NCBI GenBank assembly: GCA_000733915.1
Contig: JPOM01000001.1
Span: forward strand, 1,488,001 to 1,552,000
Direction of reading: 5' to 3'
Length of the DNA: 64,000 nucleotides
Source of the DNA: Caulobacteraceae bacterium PMMR1
GTDB taxonomy: Bacteria; Pseudomonadota; Alphaproteobacteria; Caulobacterales; Caulobacteraceae
Shown here one piece after another: positions 25,072 through 33,534 of the stretch. Each line of letters begins with the position of its first letter. Position 1 is the stretch's first letter. The notes beneath the pieces are model-generated. The model did not search any database, was not told the origin of the DNA, and worked only from the letters and a program-made list of their open reading frames with translations. The translations under genes and the position numbers were made by a program.

Positions 25072-26784
25072 TCAGAAGGCCAGCTGCGAGCGGATCGCCA
25101 GCGTCTGGAACTCCTGGCCCGCCTGCGGGAAGGCCGCCGCGGTCGCCCCCGACCCGTTCAGCCTGTCGATCTTCACGTTCTGGACCTGCAGCAGGAACTT
25201 CACGACCGGGTTGAGATACCAGTTCAGGCTGGCCGAGACGATCTTCTGCTCGCCGCCGCGGAAGTTCACGCCGCTGACCGCCGCCGTGCCCGCCGCGCCG
25301 GTGTTGTCGTTCAGGTCGAGGTCGGAATAGCGCAGGCCCAGTTCGAACGCGCCGTACTGGCCCTTGCTCAGGTCGAATGGATGCCTGGGAGTCGGCGCCC
25401 CGAAGGCGCCGTTGCCGGCGTTGTAGCTGCGGTACTCGCCGGTCAGGATCCACGACCCCTGGACGTACCAGCCCGAGAACTCGGGGCTGTAGGGGGTCAC
25501 GGTCGCGGTCTGCAGCGCGTTGTTCGCGTCGACCTTGTAGTCGAAGTACTCGGCCTGAGCATACAGGTTATGCCACTGCGCGCCGCCTTCCAGGCCCCAC
25601 ACCGTCACGTGGCTGGCGTTGATGCCGCCGGTCGAAACCAGGCGGGTCGGGTCCAGGCGGAGTTCCGGGCGATCCTGCAGGTTGATCGTGTAGCGGCCGC
25701 TGGCGATCACGCCGCCCGGCCCCGGCGGCAGGGCGACGCCGCCGATGTCGTTCAGGTGGAAGACGTACTGGTAGTTGGCGCCGAGGTGCAGGTTCCAGTC
25801 GGCGCCGCTGTGGAAGTCCACCGCGCCGCGGACGACCACGCCCGACTGCTCGTCGTTCGGGACGGTGGCGAAGCCGCCGGCCGAGTTCACGTTGCCGACC
25901 GTGTTGCCGGTGTAGGCCACGCCCGCCAGCCAGCGGGTCTTCACGCCCGGCGCGATCTCCTGGGCGAACTCGCCATTGCCGAAGAACGCCAGGCCGGCGC
26001 GGAAGTCGCCGGCGGCCACGCCGCGGGCGACGTCAGCCGGAGACGACCGCTCAAGCATCAGAAGCTGGTTGGTCGAGGTGTTGGCGTCCATGCCGGCGAG
26101 GGCCTCGAAGTAGCCCACGCGCAGGTGCCAGGGCTTCCAACCCGAATACTGGAACCACAGCTCGTGGATGCGGCCCGCGTCTTCGTTGCCCGAGCCGCCG
26201 AAGTCGTAGAGGAAGTTGTAATCGAAGTCGCCGAACACCTTGCCGCCAAAGCCGATGCGGGCACGGCGGGCGTTGGTGCCGCTGTTCAGGTCACGCGCGC
26301 TGCCGCCGATCACCGAGGTCGGGATCGAGGGGCTGACATCCTGGAAGTAGAGGCCGGCGTCGAACTGCAGCACGCCGTTCAACGCCGCAGAGAAGCGGCC
26401 GTCGGCGGAGGTGAAGGTGGGACGGCCGTTGGGCAGCGTCAGCTTGTCGGTGGTCTTGGCGATGTCGGCCGGGATCTGGGCGATGGCCAGGCGGGTCTCG
26501 CCGTTGCCGCGGCCCTGCTCGATCACGGTCTCGGTGAGGCTCTCGACCTGGGCGGTCAGATAATCGACCTGGGCCTGCAGCTCGGCCGTCGTCGGACCGG
26601 AGGGCGGCGGCGGCGCCATCGGCGCGGCCTGCACGGTCTCCGTCGTCTCGGTCCGGGTCACCGTCGTGGTGTGACGGCGCACGTGATGGTGGCGAACGGG
26701 CTTCGCCTCGGCGACGCCGGCCGCCGTCGCGACGGCCAGAACGCCGAGGGCCGCGCCACGAACGAGCGCAAGTTTGGAGGTCAT
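25072..26784 (-). CDS. OprO/OprP-type (phosphate-selective) porin
   Basis: 570 residues. A signal peptide (ALGVLAVATAAGVAEA) is followed by a basic, Thr-rich linker and a predicted coiled coil near residues 63-92 (ELQAQVDYLTAQVESLTETV). The outer-membrane barrel has the OprO/OprP start NGRPTFTSADGRFSAALNGV and the hallmark RRARIGFGGKVFGDFDYNF, and ends SQLAF with the terminal Phe expected for outer-membrane insertion. It sits just downstream of phnCDE on the same strand but separated by 164 bases with its own leader, so it is probably a separate unit. It should admit phosphate or other small anions, which agrees with the adjacent phosphonate-type ABC system. Confidence 0.9.
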   Translation of the reverse strand: MTSKLALVRGAALGVLAVATAAGVAEAKPVRHHHVRRHTTTVTRTETTETVQAAPMAPPPPSGPTTAELQAQVDYLTAQVESLTETVIEQGRGNGETRLAIAQIPADIAKTTDKLTLPNGRPTFTSADGRFSAALNGVLQFDAGLYFQDVSPSIPTSVIGGSARDLNSGTNARRARIGFGGKVFGDFDYNFLYDFGGSGNEDAGRIHELWFQYSGWKPWHLRVGYFEALAGMDANTSTNQLLMLERSSPADVARGVAAGDFRAGLAFFGNGEFAQEIAPGVKTRWLAGVAYTGNTVGNVNSAGGFATVPNDEQSGVVVRGAVDFHSGADWNLHLGANYQYVFHLNDIGGVALPPGPGGVIASGRYTINLQDRPELRLDPTRLVSTGGINASHVTVWGLEGGAQWHNLYAQAEYFDYKVDANNALQTATVTPYSPEFSGWYVQGSWILTGEYRSYNAGNGAFGAPTPRHPFDLSKGQYGAFELGLRYSDLDLNDNTGAAGTAAVSGVNFRGGEQKIVSASLNWYLNPVVKFLLQVQNVKIDRLNGSGATAAAFPQAGQEFQTLAIRSQLAF

Positions 26785-26812
26785 GATGAGGTCCCTGATC
26801 CTTTATTCCCCA

Positions 26813-26829
26813 CGCACAAGTCCTGTGCG
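26813..26829 (-). promoter_or_regulatory. Hairpin in the porin 5' leader
   Basis: CGCACA and TGTGCG form a perfect 6-bp stem around five bases, about 29 bases before the porin ATG. It may influence translation or mRNA stability. Nothing more can be said from sequence. Confidence 0.3.
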
Positions 26830-26948
26830 CGCCCTGAATGCGCCTTCTTTACGCCGCACCCCGTGACGGATTTTTGAACCTTGCATGTAGATAGCTTGAC
26901 GGGGCGTCGGCTTTGACTGGCTGAGGCTTTGGCGCCACAGCTTGCGGC

Positions 26949-27809
26949 TCAGACCAGGCGGGACCTCAAGGCCTGGGAGAGCAGGTCGATCAGGCTGACC
27001 GCGACGACGATCACCAGAACAATGGCGGCCGTATCGCGGTAGTTGAACGAGTTGATCGAGTCGAAGAGCGCCTGGCCGATGCCGCCCGCGCCGATCAGGC
27101 CGAGCACCGTCGCGGCCCGGGCGTTGGATTCGAAACGGTAGAGCGCGTAGGAGGTCCAGAGCGGCGCGACCTGAGGCAGGACGCCGAACGCCACCGCCTC
27201 CAGCCGCGAAGCGCCGACGGCGCGCACCCCCTCGACCGGGCGAGGATCGATGGCCTCCACCGCTTCGGAGAAGAGCTTCCCCAGCACGCCGCCGGTGTTC
27301 ACCGCCAGCGCCATCACCCCGGCGAAGGGGCCAAGACCGACCGCGACCACGAACACGGTCCCCATCACCAGGTCCGGAACCGAGCGCATCAGATCGAGCA
27401 GGCGGCGCACGGGCTGCTGGATCCAGACCGGAGCCACGTTTCGAGCGGCGAGCAGGCCCAGGGGCACGGCGATCAGGATGGCGAGCAGCGTGCCCCACAG
27501 GGCGATCTGCAGCGTCAGCAGCATGGCGCCGATGTCGCTCGCCAGCGCGCCCGCGCCGTGCACGAAGGGGAATCGCCCATCGACGGCCAGCTGCAGATCG
27601 AGGTTGGGCCGCGCGAAGGATGCGGCGAAGGTCCGCATATTCTGGGAGTTGGAGAAGAGTAGCGGCAGCTTGTTCAGCTCGACCGCCTGCACGCTCAGCG
27701 CCAAGAGCAGCGCCAGCCCGCCCCAGACCGCCCAGCCGGCGATCCTGTCGCGAATCGGACGGACGGGGGGCGGCGGAACGACGACGCCGGGGGTCGCAGT
27801 CAGGCTCAC
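26949..27809 (-). CDS. phnE: Phosphonate-type ABC transporter permease PhnE
   Basis: 286 residues from GTG 27809, overlapping the phnD stop (GTGA). Predicted spans include residues near 25-45 and a binding-protein-dependent permease core with the EAA-like segment VEGVRAVGASRLEAVAFGVL near residues 190-210. The C-terminus has the PhnE pattern GLIGAGGIGQALFDSINSFN. Forms the inner-membrane channel for PhnC and PhnD. Only one permease gene is present. Confidence 0.93.
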   Translation of the reverse strand: MSLTATPGVVVPPPPVRPIRDRIAGWAVWGGLALLLALSVQAVELNKLPLLFSNSQNMRTFAASFARPNLDLQLAVDGRFPFVHGAGALASDIGAMLLTLQIALWGTLLAILIAVPLGLLAARNVAPVWIQQPVRRLLDLMRSVPDLVMGTVFVVAVGLGPFAGVMALAVNTGGVLGKLFSEAVEAIDPRPVEGVRAVGASRLEAVAFGVLPQVAPLWTSYALYRFESNARAATVLGLIGAGGIGQALFDSINSFNYRDTAAIVLVIVVAVSLIDLLSQALRSRLV

Positions 27810-28747
27810 GCGGGGGCTTGGCTCGGGGGGCTCCGGGGCTTGGCCGCGGGGGCCGCGCTCTTGGCCGCGCGCCGCATCTCCACGATCGGCTGCAGGTACG
27901 ACGCGTCGGCGGGCGCGAACTCGCTATACTTCAGGCGCGCAAGATTGGCCCGCTCGCGGTCGCCCTCCGCCCCCTGCGCCCGGCCGTAGCTGAAGAAAAA
28001 GTCACGGATCTTACGCTTGGCGTCCTCGTCCAGGTCCTTGCGGAACAGCAGGGCGGACTCCGGGATGTCGGGCGAGGACCAGATCACCTCGGTCTTGGCC
28101 ACGGCGGCCCGCGCCTCCGGCGAGCCCGTGCGGTAGAAGAGCAGGCCGGTGGAGTTGTTGGTCGCAGCGTCCAGCAGGCCGTTGGCGACGCTGAGCATAT
28201 TGGCCTGGTGATTGGCCGAGGTCACCTGGGCGAAGCAGGTTCGAGGGTCTACGCCCCTGGGCCGGAACAGATAGTACATCGGCGCCAGGGTGCCCGAGGT
28301 CGACTCCGGGTCGCCCATGCCGAACTTCAGGGTCTTGTCGCACTTGAGCAGGCGATCGACCGTCATGCCCTTGCCCTTCTGGGCGATGATCACCGACTGA
28401 TAGGCCCCCCTGCCGAACTGATCGAGGGTGCGGGCGAACACCTCGGCGTTGGCGCGTTCGGTCGCCTCGACCGCGGGCTGGGCGGAAAACCAGCCGAGGT
28501 CGGTCTGCTTGGCCGCCATGGCCTGGATCAGCAGCGCGTAGCTGGATGCAAAGTAGAGCTTCACGTCGAGCCCGGTCTTGCGCCGCATGTCGTCAATGAC
28601 GGGCTGCCAATAGCTGGACACAGACTTCGCGTCCTCCACCGACTGCACGGAGAACTGCAGCGTCTTGCCCGAACCGGCCGGCTTCTGGTCGCAGCCCGCC
28701 AGAGCCAAGAGCGCGAGGGCGGTCGCAAGCGCGGATCGGCGGTTCAT
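27806..28747 (-). CDS. phnD: Phosphonate-type ABC transporter substrate-binding lipoprotein PhnD
   Basis: 313 residues. Lipoprotein signal with lipobox LAGC (Cys19). The PhnD-type periplasmic fold is shown by KTLQFSVQSVEDAKSVSSYW, LGWFSAQPAVEATERAN, and FGMGDPESTSGTLAPMYYLF. The phosphonate-contacting S-T-S-G loop is present in the last. Its ATG overlaps the phnC stop (ATGA). PhnD homologues also bind phosphite, hypophosphite or methylphosphonate; the exact ligand is not decidable here. Confidence 0.93.
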   Translation of the reverse strand: MNRRSALATALALLALAGCDQKPAGSGKTLQFSVQSVEDAKSVSSYWQPVIDDMRRKTGLDVKLYFASSYALLIQAMAAKQTDLGWFSAQPAVEATERANAEVFARTLDQFGRGAYQSVIIAQKGKGMTVDRLLKCDKTLKFGMGDPESTSGTLAPMYYLFRPRGVDPRTCFAQVTSANHQANMLSVANGLLDAATNNSTGLLFYRTGSPEARAAVAKTEVIWSSPDIPESALLFRKDLDEDAKRKIRDFFFSYGRAQGAEGDRERANLARLKYSEFAPADASYLQPIVEMRRAAKSAAPAAKPRSPPSQAPA

Positions 28748-29550
28748 CGAGGGTCCCCCAGCTGCCTCAGGTCGGCGGTCACATCGTCGATCTCGGGCCC
28801 GTAGACGTCTACGAGCAGGGCGCGGTCCACGCCCGAGCTCGGGCCATCATACACGATCCGCCCGGTCTTCAGCGCCACGATCCGCCGGCAATAGCGGAGC
28901 GCGTGATCGACCTGGTGCAGGGTGACGAGGACCGTCAGCCCCTCGCGCGCATTGAGGTCGGAGAGGGTCTCCATCACGCGGCGGGCGGCGACAGGGTCGA
29001 GGGAGGCCACCGGCTCGTCGGCCAGCACGACCTCCGCCCCCTGCACGAGGGTGCGGGCGATGGCGCCCCGCTGCTGCTGACCGCCGGAGAGGGTCTGGGC
29101 GCGCTGGGCGGCGTAGTCGGCGACGCCGACGCGGGCGAGGGCGGCCATCGCCGCGCGCGTCTCCGCCGCAGGCCACAGGCCCAGCAGGGCGCGCCAGCTC
29201 GGCGCCCGCCCGAGCGCGCCCACCAGCACGTTCGTGTAGAGGCTCAGGCGCGGCACGAGGTTGAACTGCTGGAAGACGAAGCCGATCCGGGCGCGGATGC
29301 GCCGGATGTCGCGGGCAAGCCGCCCGTCGGCCTGAACCGGCTGGCCGAACGCCTCCACCCGCCCCGGCCCAGGGTCTAGCGTCACAAAGCCGGTCAAGAC
29401 GCGCAGCAGCGTCGACTTGCCCGAGCCCGAGGGCCCGATCAGCCCGACCATCTCGCCCCGCCCGACCGCGAGCGACACCTGATCGAGGGCGCGGCGCGCG
29501 CCGTAGGTCTTGGTGGCGGAGGCGACGGACAGGACCGGGTCGGCGGACAT
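28744..29550 (-). CDS. phnC: Phosphonate-type ABC transporter ATP-binding protein PhnC
   Basis: 268 residues from ATG 29550; an extended frame to 29679 runs into the promoter region and lacks conservation. Walker A is GPSGSGKST, the Q-loop VFQQFNLVPRLSLYTNVLVG matches PhnC, the signature is LSGGQQQR, and Walker B is VVLADEPVASLD with the H-loop His in TLHQVDHAL. First gene of phnCDE, with overlapping junctions throughout. A candidate Pho box lies 61-78 bases upstream. Confidence 0.94.
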   Translation of the reverse strand: MSADPVLSVASATKTYGARRALDQVSLAVGRGEMVGLIGPSGSGKSTLLRVLTGFVTLDPGPGRVEAFGQPVQADGRLARDIRRIRARIGFVFQQFNLVPRLSLYTNVLVGALGRAPSWRALLGLWPAAETRAAMAALARVGVADYAAQRAQTLSGGQQQRGAIARTLVQGAEVVLADEPVASLDPVAARRVMETLSDLNAREGLTVLVTLHQVDHALRYCRRIVALKTGRIVYDGPSSGVDRALLVDVYGPEIDDVTADLRQLGDPR

Positions 29551-29610
29551 GCGCGGGAGCGTCTGGCCTTCTGCGTCGCCAAGCGGACAAAGCATCTGTG
29601 CCGTGGCTGC

Positions 29611-29628
29611 ATAACCGTTTCGTGACAG
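29611..29628 (-). promoter_or_regulatory. Candidate PhoB-binding site (Pho box) upstream of phnC
   Basis: On the minus strand the site reads CTGTCAC-GAAA-CGGTTAT, two 7-base direct half-sites with a 4-base spacer. Against the consensus CTGTCAT-N4-CTGTCAT it matches 6/7 and 5/7. The spacing is exact and the target operon (phosphorus uptake) is what PhoB controls. Confidence 0.55.
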
Positions 29629-29689
29629 GGCGGCCAGCCCGCGGCCCGTGCGCAAGCCGCCCCTGGCCGGGCCTAGCATGCGACGCGCG

Positions 29690-29829
29690 GTCGCCTGTGG
29701 ACAGAAACTTGGCCCTTGCGGCTTTACACGGGGGACGCACCCCCTTATTTGGCGCGGCTCCGGCGGACCCCGAGTCCCTTCGCTGCTAACGCCGGCCTGG
29801 GTTCAACAACTGGCGGGAGGCTACGTGAA
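29690..29829 (+). ncRNA. Structured leader of the ornithine decarboxylase gene, candidate alphaproteobacterial speF motif
   Basis: The 5' region shows several helices: GGGGG (29730-29734) with CCCCC (29740-29744), and CCGGCG (29760-29765) with CGCCGG (29790-29795). Single-stranded-looking segments (TTATTTGG, GCTGCTAAC, GTTCAACAAC) lie between and after them. It ends with GGGAGG just before the start codon. Alphaproteobacteria carry a conserved RNA motif, speF, in front of exactly this decarboxylase family. I recognise the location and organisation but cannot run a covariance search, and the boundaries are approximate; the motif may begin further upstream. Confidence 0.5.
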
Positions 29830-31095
29830 TTGCGCACGTACCATACTCCCCTGGACCTGGTCCGTGAGCGGTCCCCGGAACGTCCGGTCGCACTCGTGCG
29901 TCCTGACGTGGTGGCCGTAGCGGCGCGCTGGTTCCAGGACAACTTCAAGGGTGACGTCCTCTACGCGGTGAAGGCCAACCCTTCGCCGTGGGTCATCCGC
30001 ACCCTTGCGGAGCAGGGCCTCACCGCCTTCGATGTGGCCTCGATCCCCGAGATCGAGCTGGTTGCGGCGCATGCGCCCGGGTCACGCATGGCCTTCATGC
30101 ACCCGGTGAAGAGCCGGGCGGCGATCACCCGCGCCTACTTCGACTACGGCGTCCGGACCTTCGCCCTCGACACCCATGACGAGCTGCAGAAGATCTTGGA
30201 GGCGACGGGCCAGGCGCGCGACCTGAACCTGATCGTGCGCCTCGGGGTTTCGGCGGAGGGCGCGGCCTACACCCTGTCCGGCAAGTTCGGCGTCGGCCTG
30301 GACCAGGCGCCGCCCCTGCTCCTGGCCGCGCGTCGTGCGACCGAAGAGCTGATGGGCGTCAGCTTCCACGTGGGCAGCCAGTGCATGCGTCCGACGGCCT
30401 ACCAGGCCGCAATGGCCCAGGCGTCGCGCGCGCTGGTCCGTGCCGGCGTCTTCGCTGACGTGGTGGACGTGGGCGGCGGCTTTCCGTCCGTCTATCCCGG
30501 CATGGTCCCGCCGGCGCTGGACGACTACCTGGACAGCATCCATCGCGGCTTCGAGGAGATGAAGGTCCACGAGACGACCGAGCTCTGGTGCGAACCGGGC
30601 CGGGTGCTGGTGGCGGAGGCCTCTTCCATCCTGTGCAAGGTGGAGCTGCGCAAGGGCGATGCGCTCTATCTGAACGACGGGTCCTACGGCTCGCTGTTCG
30701 ATGCAACGCACGCCAGGTGGCCCTTCCCCGTGAAGCTGGTGCGCGGGTCCGAGGCGGAGGCTCCCTCCGACGAGTTGCGCGCCTTCCGCTTTTACGGCCC
30801 TACCTGCGACTCCATCGACCACATGCCGGGGCCGTTCTGGCTGCCGGAGGACGTGCGCGAGGGCGACTACGTCGAAATCGGCATGCTCGGGGCCTATGGC
30901 GTGGCGATGAATACCCGCTTCAACGGCTTTGGCGACGCTGAGACCGCGGCGGTGGGCGATGCGCCGATGGCGTCCATGTTCGGCCTGGCCAAGCGCTCGA
31001 TCGCGCTTCCCAGGGCCGACGACGCGGAGGAGCGCAAGGTCGTCCGCTTCTCGCGACCCAAGGGCAAGGCAGGCCAGCGCCGCCGGCGGCGCTGA
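29830..31095 (+). CDS. Type III PLP-dependent ornithine (or lysine/ornithine) decarboxylase
   Basis: 421 residues if started at TTG 29830, which has a strong GGGAGG 9 bases upstream. An in-frame ATG at 29716 would add 38 unconserved residues and run through the structured leader. Alanine-racemase-fold decarboxylase: PLP lysine in DVLYAVKANPSPWVI, VGSQCMRP, the glycine loop DVGGGFPSVYPG, EPGRVLVAEA, and catalytic Cys in FYGPTCDSIDH. It ends with a basic Lys/Arg tail. It converts ornithine to putrescine, the first step of polyamine synthesis. Expression may be controlled by the leader RNA. Confidence 0.93.
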   Translation: MRTYHTPLDLVRERSPERPVALVRPDVVAVAARWFQDNFKGDVLYAVKANPSPWVIRTLAEQGLTAFDVASIPEIELVAAHAPGSRMAFMHPVKSRAAITRAYFDYGVRTFALDTHDELQKILEATGQARDLNLIVRLGVSAEGAAYTLSGKFGVGLDQAPPLLLAARRATEELMGVSFHVGSQCMRPTAYQAAMAQASRALVRAGVFADVVDVGGGFPSVYPGMVPPALDDYLDSIHRGFEEMKVHETTELWCEPGRVLVAEASSILCKVELRKGDALYLNDGSYGSLFDATHARWPFPVKLVRGSEAEAPSDELRAFRFYGPTCDSIDHMPGPFWLPEDVREGDYVEIGMLGAYGVAMNTRFNGFGDAETAAVGDAPMASMFGLAKRSIALPRADDAEERKVVRFSRPKGKAGQRRRRR

Positions 31096-31150
31096 TCCTA
31101 GACGACAGGGCGGCTTCGGATCCACCGCAGCCGCCCTCCTCCGGCTCGGG

Positions 31151-31700
31151 TCAGGGAAGCGGGAGCTCGATGCGGCAGCTCAGTCCCTCGTCGCGCCAGT
31201 CGAAGGCGAGCCGCCCCGTGACCGACGTCGCGAAGGCGCTGGCGGAGTCCGCGCGGCTGAGCCGGATCACCGACTGGATGAGGCTGAGCAGATTGCGCGT
31301 GCGGTGATCGACCTCCTAGGCGGGGCGGCGATCCCGCAACTCTGCGCGCTTGCGGGCCGTGATGTCCTGGGCCGCCCCGCCGAGCCCGATCACCTGCCCG
31401 TCCTCGTCGCGCAGCGCCGACTTTGCCGCAAGCCAGGTCCGCTCCCCGCGGTCGCTCCGCGCAAAACTCTGTTCCCTGTGCTCGCCTGACCCGGTCGCCA
31501 GCACCGGACGGTCCGCCTCCTCGATGGCGGCGGCGAGGGCGGTCCTGCCGAGCGCCTCCGAGATGGCCGTCCCGAGGCTGGCGCGGCAGCTCTCCCAAGT
31601 CAGGCCGGGCGAAGCCGGCTGGGGCGGCCGCCTTTGTTCGGCGATGTCGGCGTCGGCCGCGCCGCCCAGGATCACGCGTGTCTCGAAATCCAGAGCCGAC
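31151..31700 (-). pseudogene. Remnant of a PAS-HWE-family sensor histidine kinase (amber codon and internal deletion)
   Basis: On the minus strand a PAS-domain end (TWLAAKSALRDEDGQVIGLG, QDITARKRAEL) leads into TAG at 31316-31318. Translation in the same frame continues with the HWE/HisKA_2 phosphoacceptor box EVDHRTRNLLSLIQSVIRL. After ATSVTGR the sequence jumps straight to LAFDWRDEGLSCRIELPLP and a stop at 31151, which is the extreme C-terminus of such kinases. The whole ATP-binding domain (normally about 130 residues) is missing between about 31205 and 31217, without a frame change. The 5' boundary is uncertain. It is a dead kinase. Confidence 0.8.
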
Positions 31701-31981
31701 CTCCGCACCCAGCCGCGCCCGGCCGGACAACGACGAATCGACCTTGGGCGGAACACTTCTCTGTCGTCGGAGTAGCACGTGCGGCGGATCGCCCGCCGCG
31801 ACCCATCCCCGCAGGCGCATGCGCCTGGATGCGAGGCCGGCCGGGAGGTTTCGAAGGCTTGCTGAACGAAGGCCGCCTCCGCTAACCTGCCAGGGCTTGC
31901 TCGCCGATCCGGCGGGCCCTCCCCCGCGTCTTCGCATCCCGCGCCGACGTCGCCCTCGACCCCGAGAGGAGCGCAGCTTCG

Positions 31982-32479
31982 ATGTCGCTTGCCTTGACCC
32001 TTCGCATCAACGGCCAGGCCCGGGTCGTCGAGCTCGACGATCTCCGGACGACCCTGCTCGACCTCTTGCGCGAAGGCCTCGGCCTGACTGGGGCGAAGAA
32101 GGGCTGCGACCGGGGGCAGTGCGGCGCCTGCACGGTGCTGGTCGACGGGCGGCGGATCAATGCCTGCCTCGCCCTGGCCGCCAGCCTGGACGGGGCGGAG
32201 ATCACCACCATCGAAGGCCTGGCGCACGGCGAGCGCCTGCATCCGGTGCAGGCCGCCTTCCTCGCCCACGACGGCCTGCAGTGCGGCTTCTGCACGCCGG
32301 GCCAGATCATGAGCGCGGTGGGCCTCATCGCCGAGGGCCACGGCGGGGACGATCCCGAGCGCATCCGATAGCTGATGAGCGGCAACCTCTGCCGTTGCGG
32401 CGCTTACCGGGGCATCACCGAGGCGGTGCTCCAGGCGCAGGGCGAACTCGCCGCGCGCGCCCAGGGGACGGCGGCATGA
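31982..32479 (+). pseudogene. PaoA-like 2Fe-2S subunit of a molybdenum aldehyde oxidoreductase, in-frame TAG at codon 130
   Basis: From ATG 31982 (AGAGGAG upstream) the plant-type cluster is intact (GCDRGQCGACTVLVDGRR) and the second cluster begins at CGFCTPG. A TAG at 32369-32371 then interrupts RIR-stop-LMSGNLCRCGAYRG. The downstream part, in the same frame, holds the second pair of Cys ligands (CRC) and continues to TGA at 32477-32479, overlapping the PaoB start (ATGA). The truncated product would lack half of the ligands for the cluster next to the Mo site. No Tat signal, unlike E. coli PaoA. Read-through would give a normal 165-residue subunit. Confidence 0.85.
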
Positions 32480-33534
32480 AGCCCTTCGACTACGTCCGCC
32501 CGCGCGACCTGGCCGAGGCGCTGGCGTTGGGCTCCGAGCCCGGGACCGCCTATCTCGCCGGCGGGACCAACCTCCTGGACCTGATGAAGATCGGCGTGGC
32601 GCGCCCCGATCGCATCGTGGACATTGGCCGTCTGCCCGGACTGGCCGGCCTGGACTGGCGCGAGGACGGCGGCGTGCGGATCGGCGCGCTCGTGAAGAAC
32701 GCCGACCTCGCCTATGACGCGCGCTTCCAGCGCACCTTCCCAAGCGTCGCAGAGGCTCTGCTGTCGGGCGCCTCGGCCCAGCTCCGCAACGCCGCCACGG
32801 TGGGAGGCAACTTGCTGCAGCGCCCCCGCTGCCCCTATTTCCAGGACTTGGCGAGCGCGTGCAACCGCCGGGCCCCCGAGTCCGGCTGCGATGCGCTGGG
32901 GGGCGAGACCCGCCGGCACGCCGTGTTGGGCTGGAGCGAGGCCTGCATCGCGGTGAACCCGTCGGACTTCTGCGTGCCGATGGCGGCGCTCGACGCGGTC
33001 GTGGAGGTGCAGGGCCCAGGAGGCGCACGCGAGATCGCGCTGGAGGACCTGCACCGCTTGCCGGGGCAGACGCCGGAGCGGGAGACGGCGCTTGAGCCCA
33101 GCGAGCTGATCGTCGCGGTGCGCCTGCCGGGCCAGGCGGCCGCCGTCGCGCGTCACAGCCGCTATCTGAAGGTGCGCGAGCGCACCTCCTACGCCTTCGC
33201 CGTCGTCTCCGCCGCCGCGGGGCTGGAGCTCGGGGACGGGGCGATCCGCTCAGCCCGCCTGGCGCTGGGCGGCGTCGCGGCCAAGCCCTGGCGCGCACGA
33301 GAGGCGGAGGCGGTGCTGGCCGGCGGCGAGCCGTCCGAGGCGCGCTTCGCCGACGCCGCCAGGGCCGCGCTCGCCGAAGCGCGGCCCTCTGGCGAGAACG
33401 CGTACAAGATCGAGCTCGCGCGCCGCCTGATCGTGCGAGTGCTGCAACAGGCCCTGGCCGGAGCGCCTGAGACCCTGCCCGCCCTGCCCGGCTCGCCCCT
33501 CGCGCCCGCCTTCGGAAACCGTCATGCCGCTTGA
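32476..33534 (+). CDS. PaoB-like FAD-binding subunit with 4Fe-4S insertion
   Basis: 352 residues. The CO-dehydrogenase-type flavoprotein fold has the FAD loop YLAGGTNLLDLMK and ATVGGNLLQR. The insertion after that, with Cys in RPRCPYFQD, SACNRRAPESGCDA and SEACIAVNPSDF, matches the extra 4Fe-4S cluster of E. coli PaoB and its relatives, which places the enzyme in the PaoABC aldehyde oxidoreductase group. Start overlaps PaoA (ATGA); its 3' end overlaps PaoC by 11 bases. This subunit is intact, in contrast to both neighbours. Confidence 0.92.
   Translation: MKPFDYVRPRDLAEALALGSEPGTAYLAGGTNLLDLMKIGVARPDRIVDIGRLPGLAGLDWREDGGVRIGALVKNADLAYDARFQRTFPSVAEALLSGASAQLRNAATVGGNLLQRPRCPYFQDLASACNRRAPESGCDALGGETRRHAVLGWSEACIAVNPSDFCVPMAALDAVVEVQGPGGAREIALEDLHRLPGQTPERETALEPSELIVAVRLPGQAAAVARHSRYLKVRERTSYAFAVVSAAAGLELGDGAIRSARLALGGVAAKPWRAREAEAVLAGGEPSEARFADAARAALAEARPSGENAYKIELARRLIVRVLQQALAGAPETLPALPGSPLAPAFGNRHAA

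Noticed and set aside
26785-26948. Possible Pho box upstream of the porin gene
   Set aside because: The best candidate (CCGTCAA-GCTA-TCTACAT) matches only about 5/7 and 3/7 of the half-sites, too weak to call.
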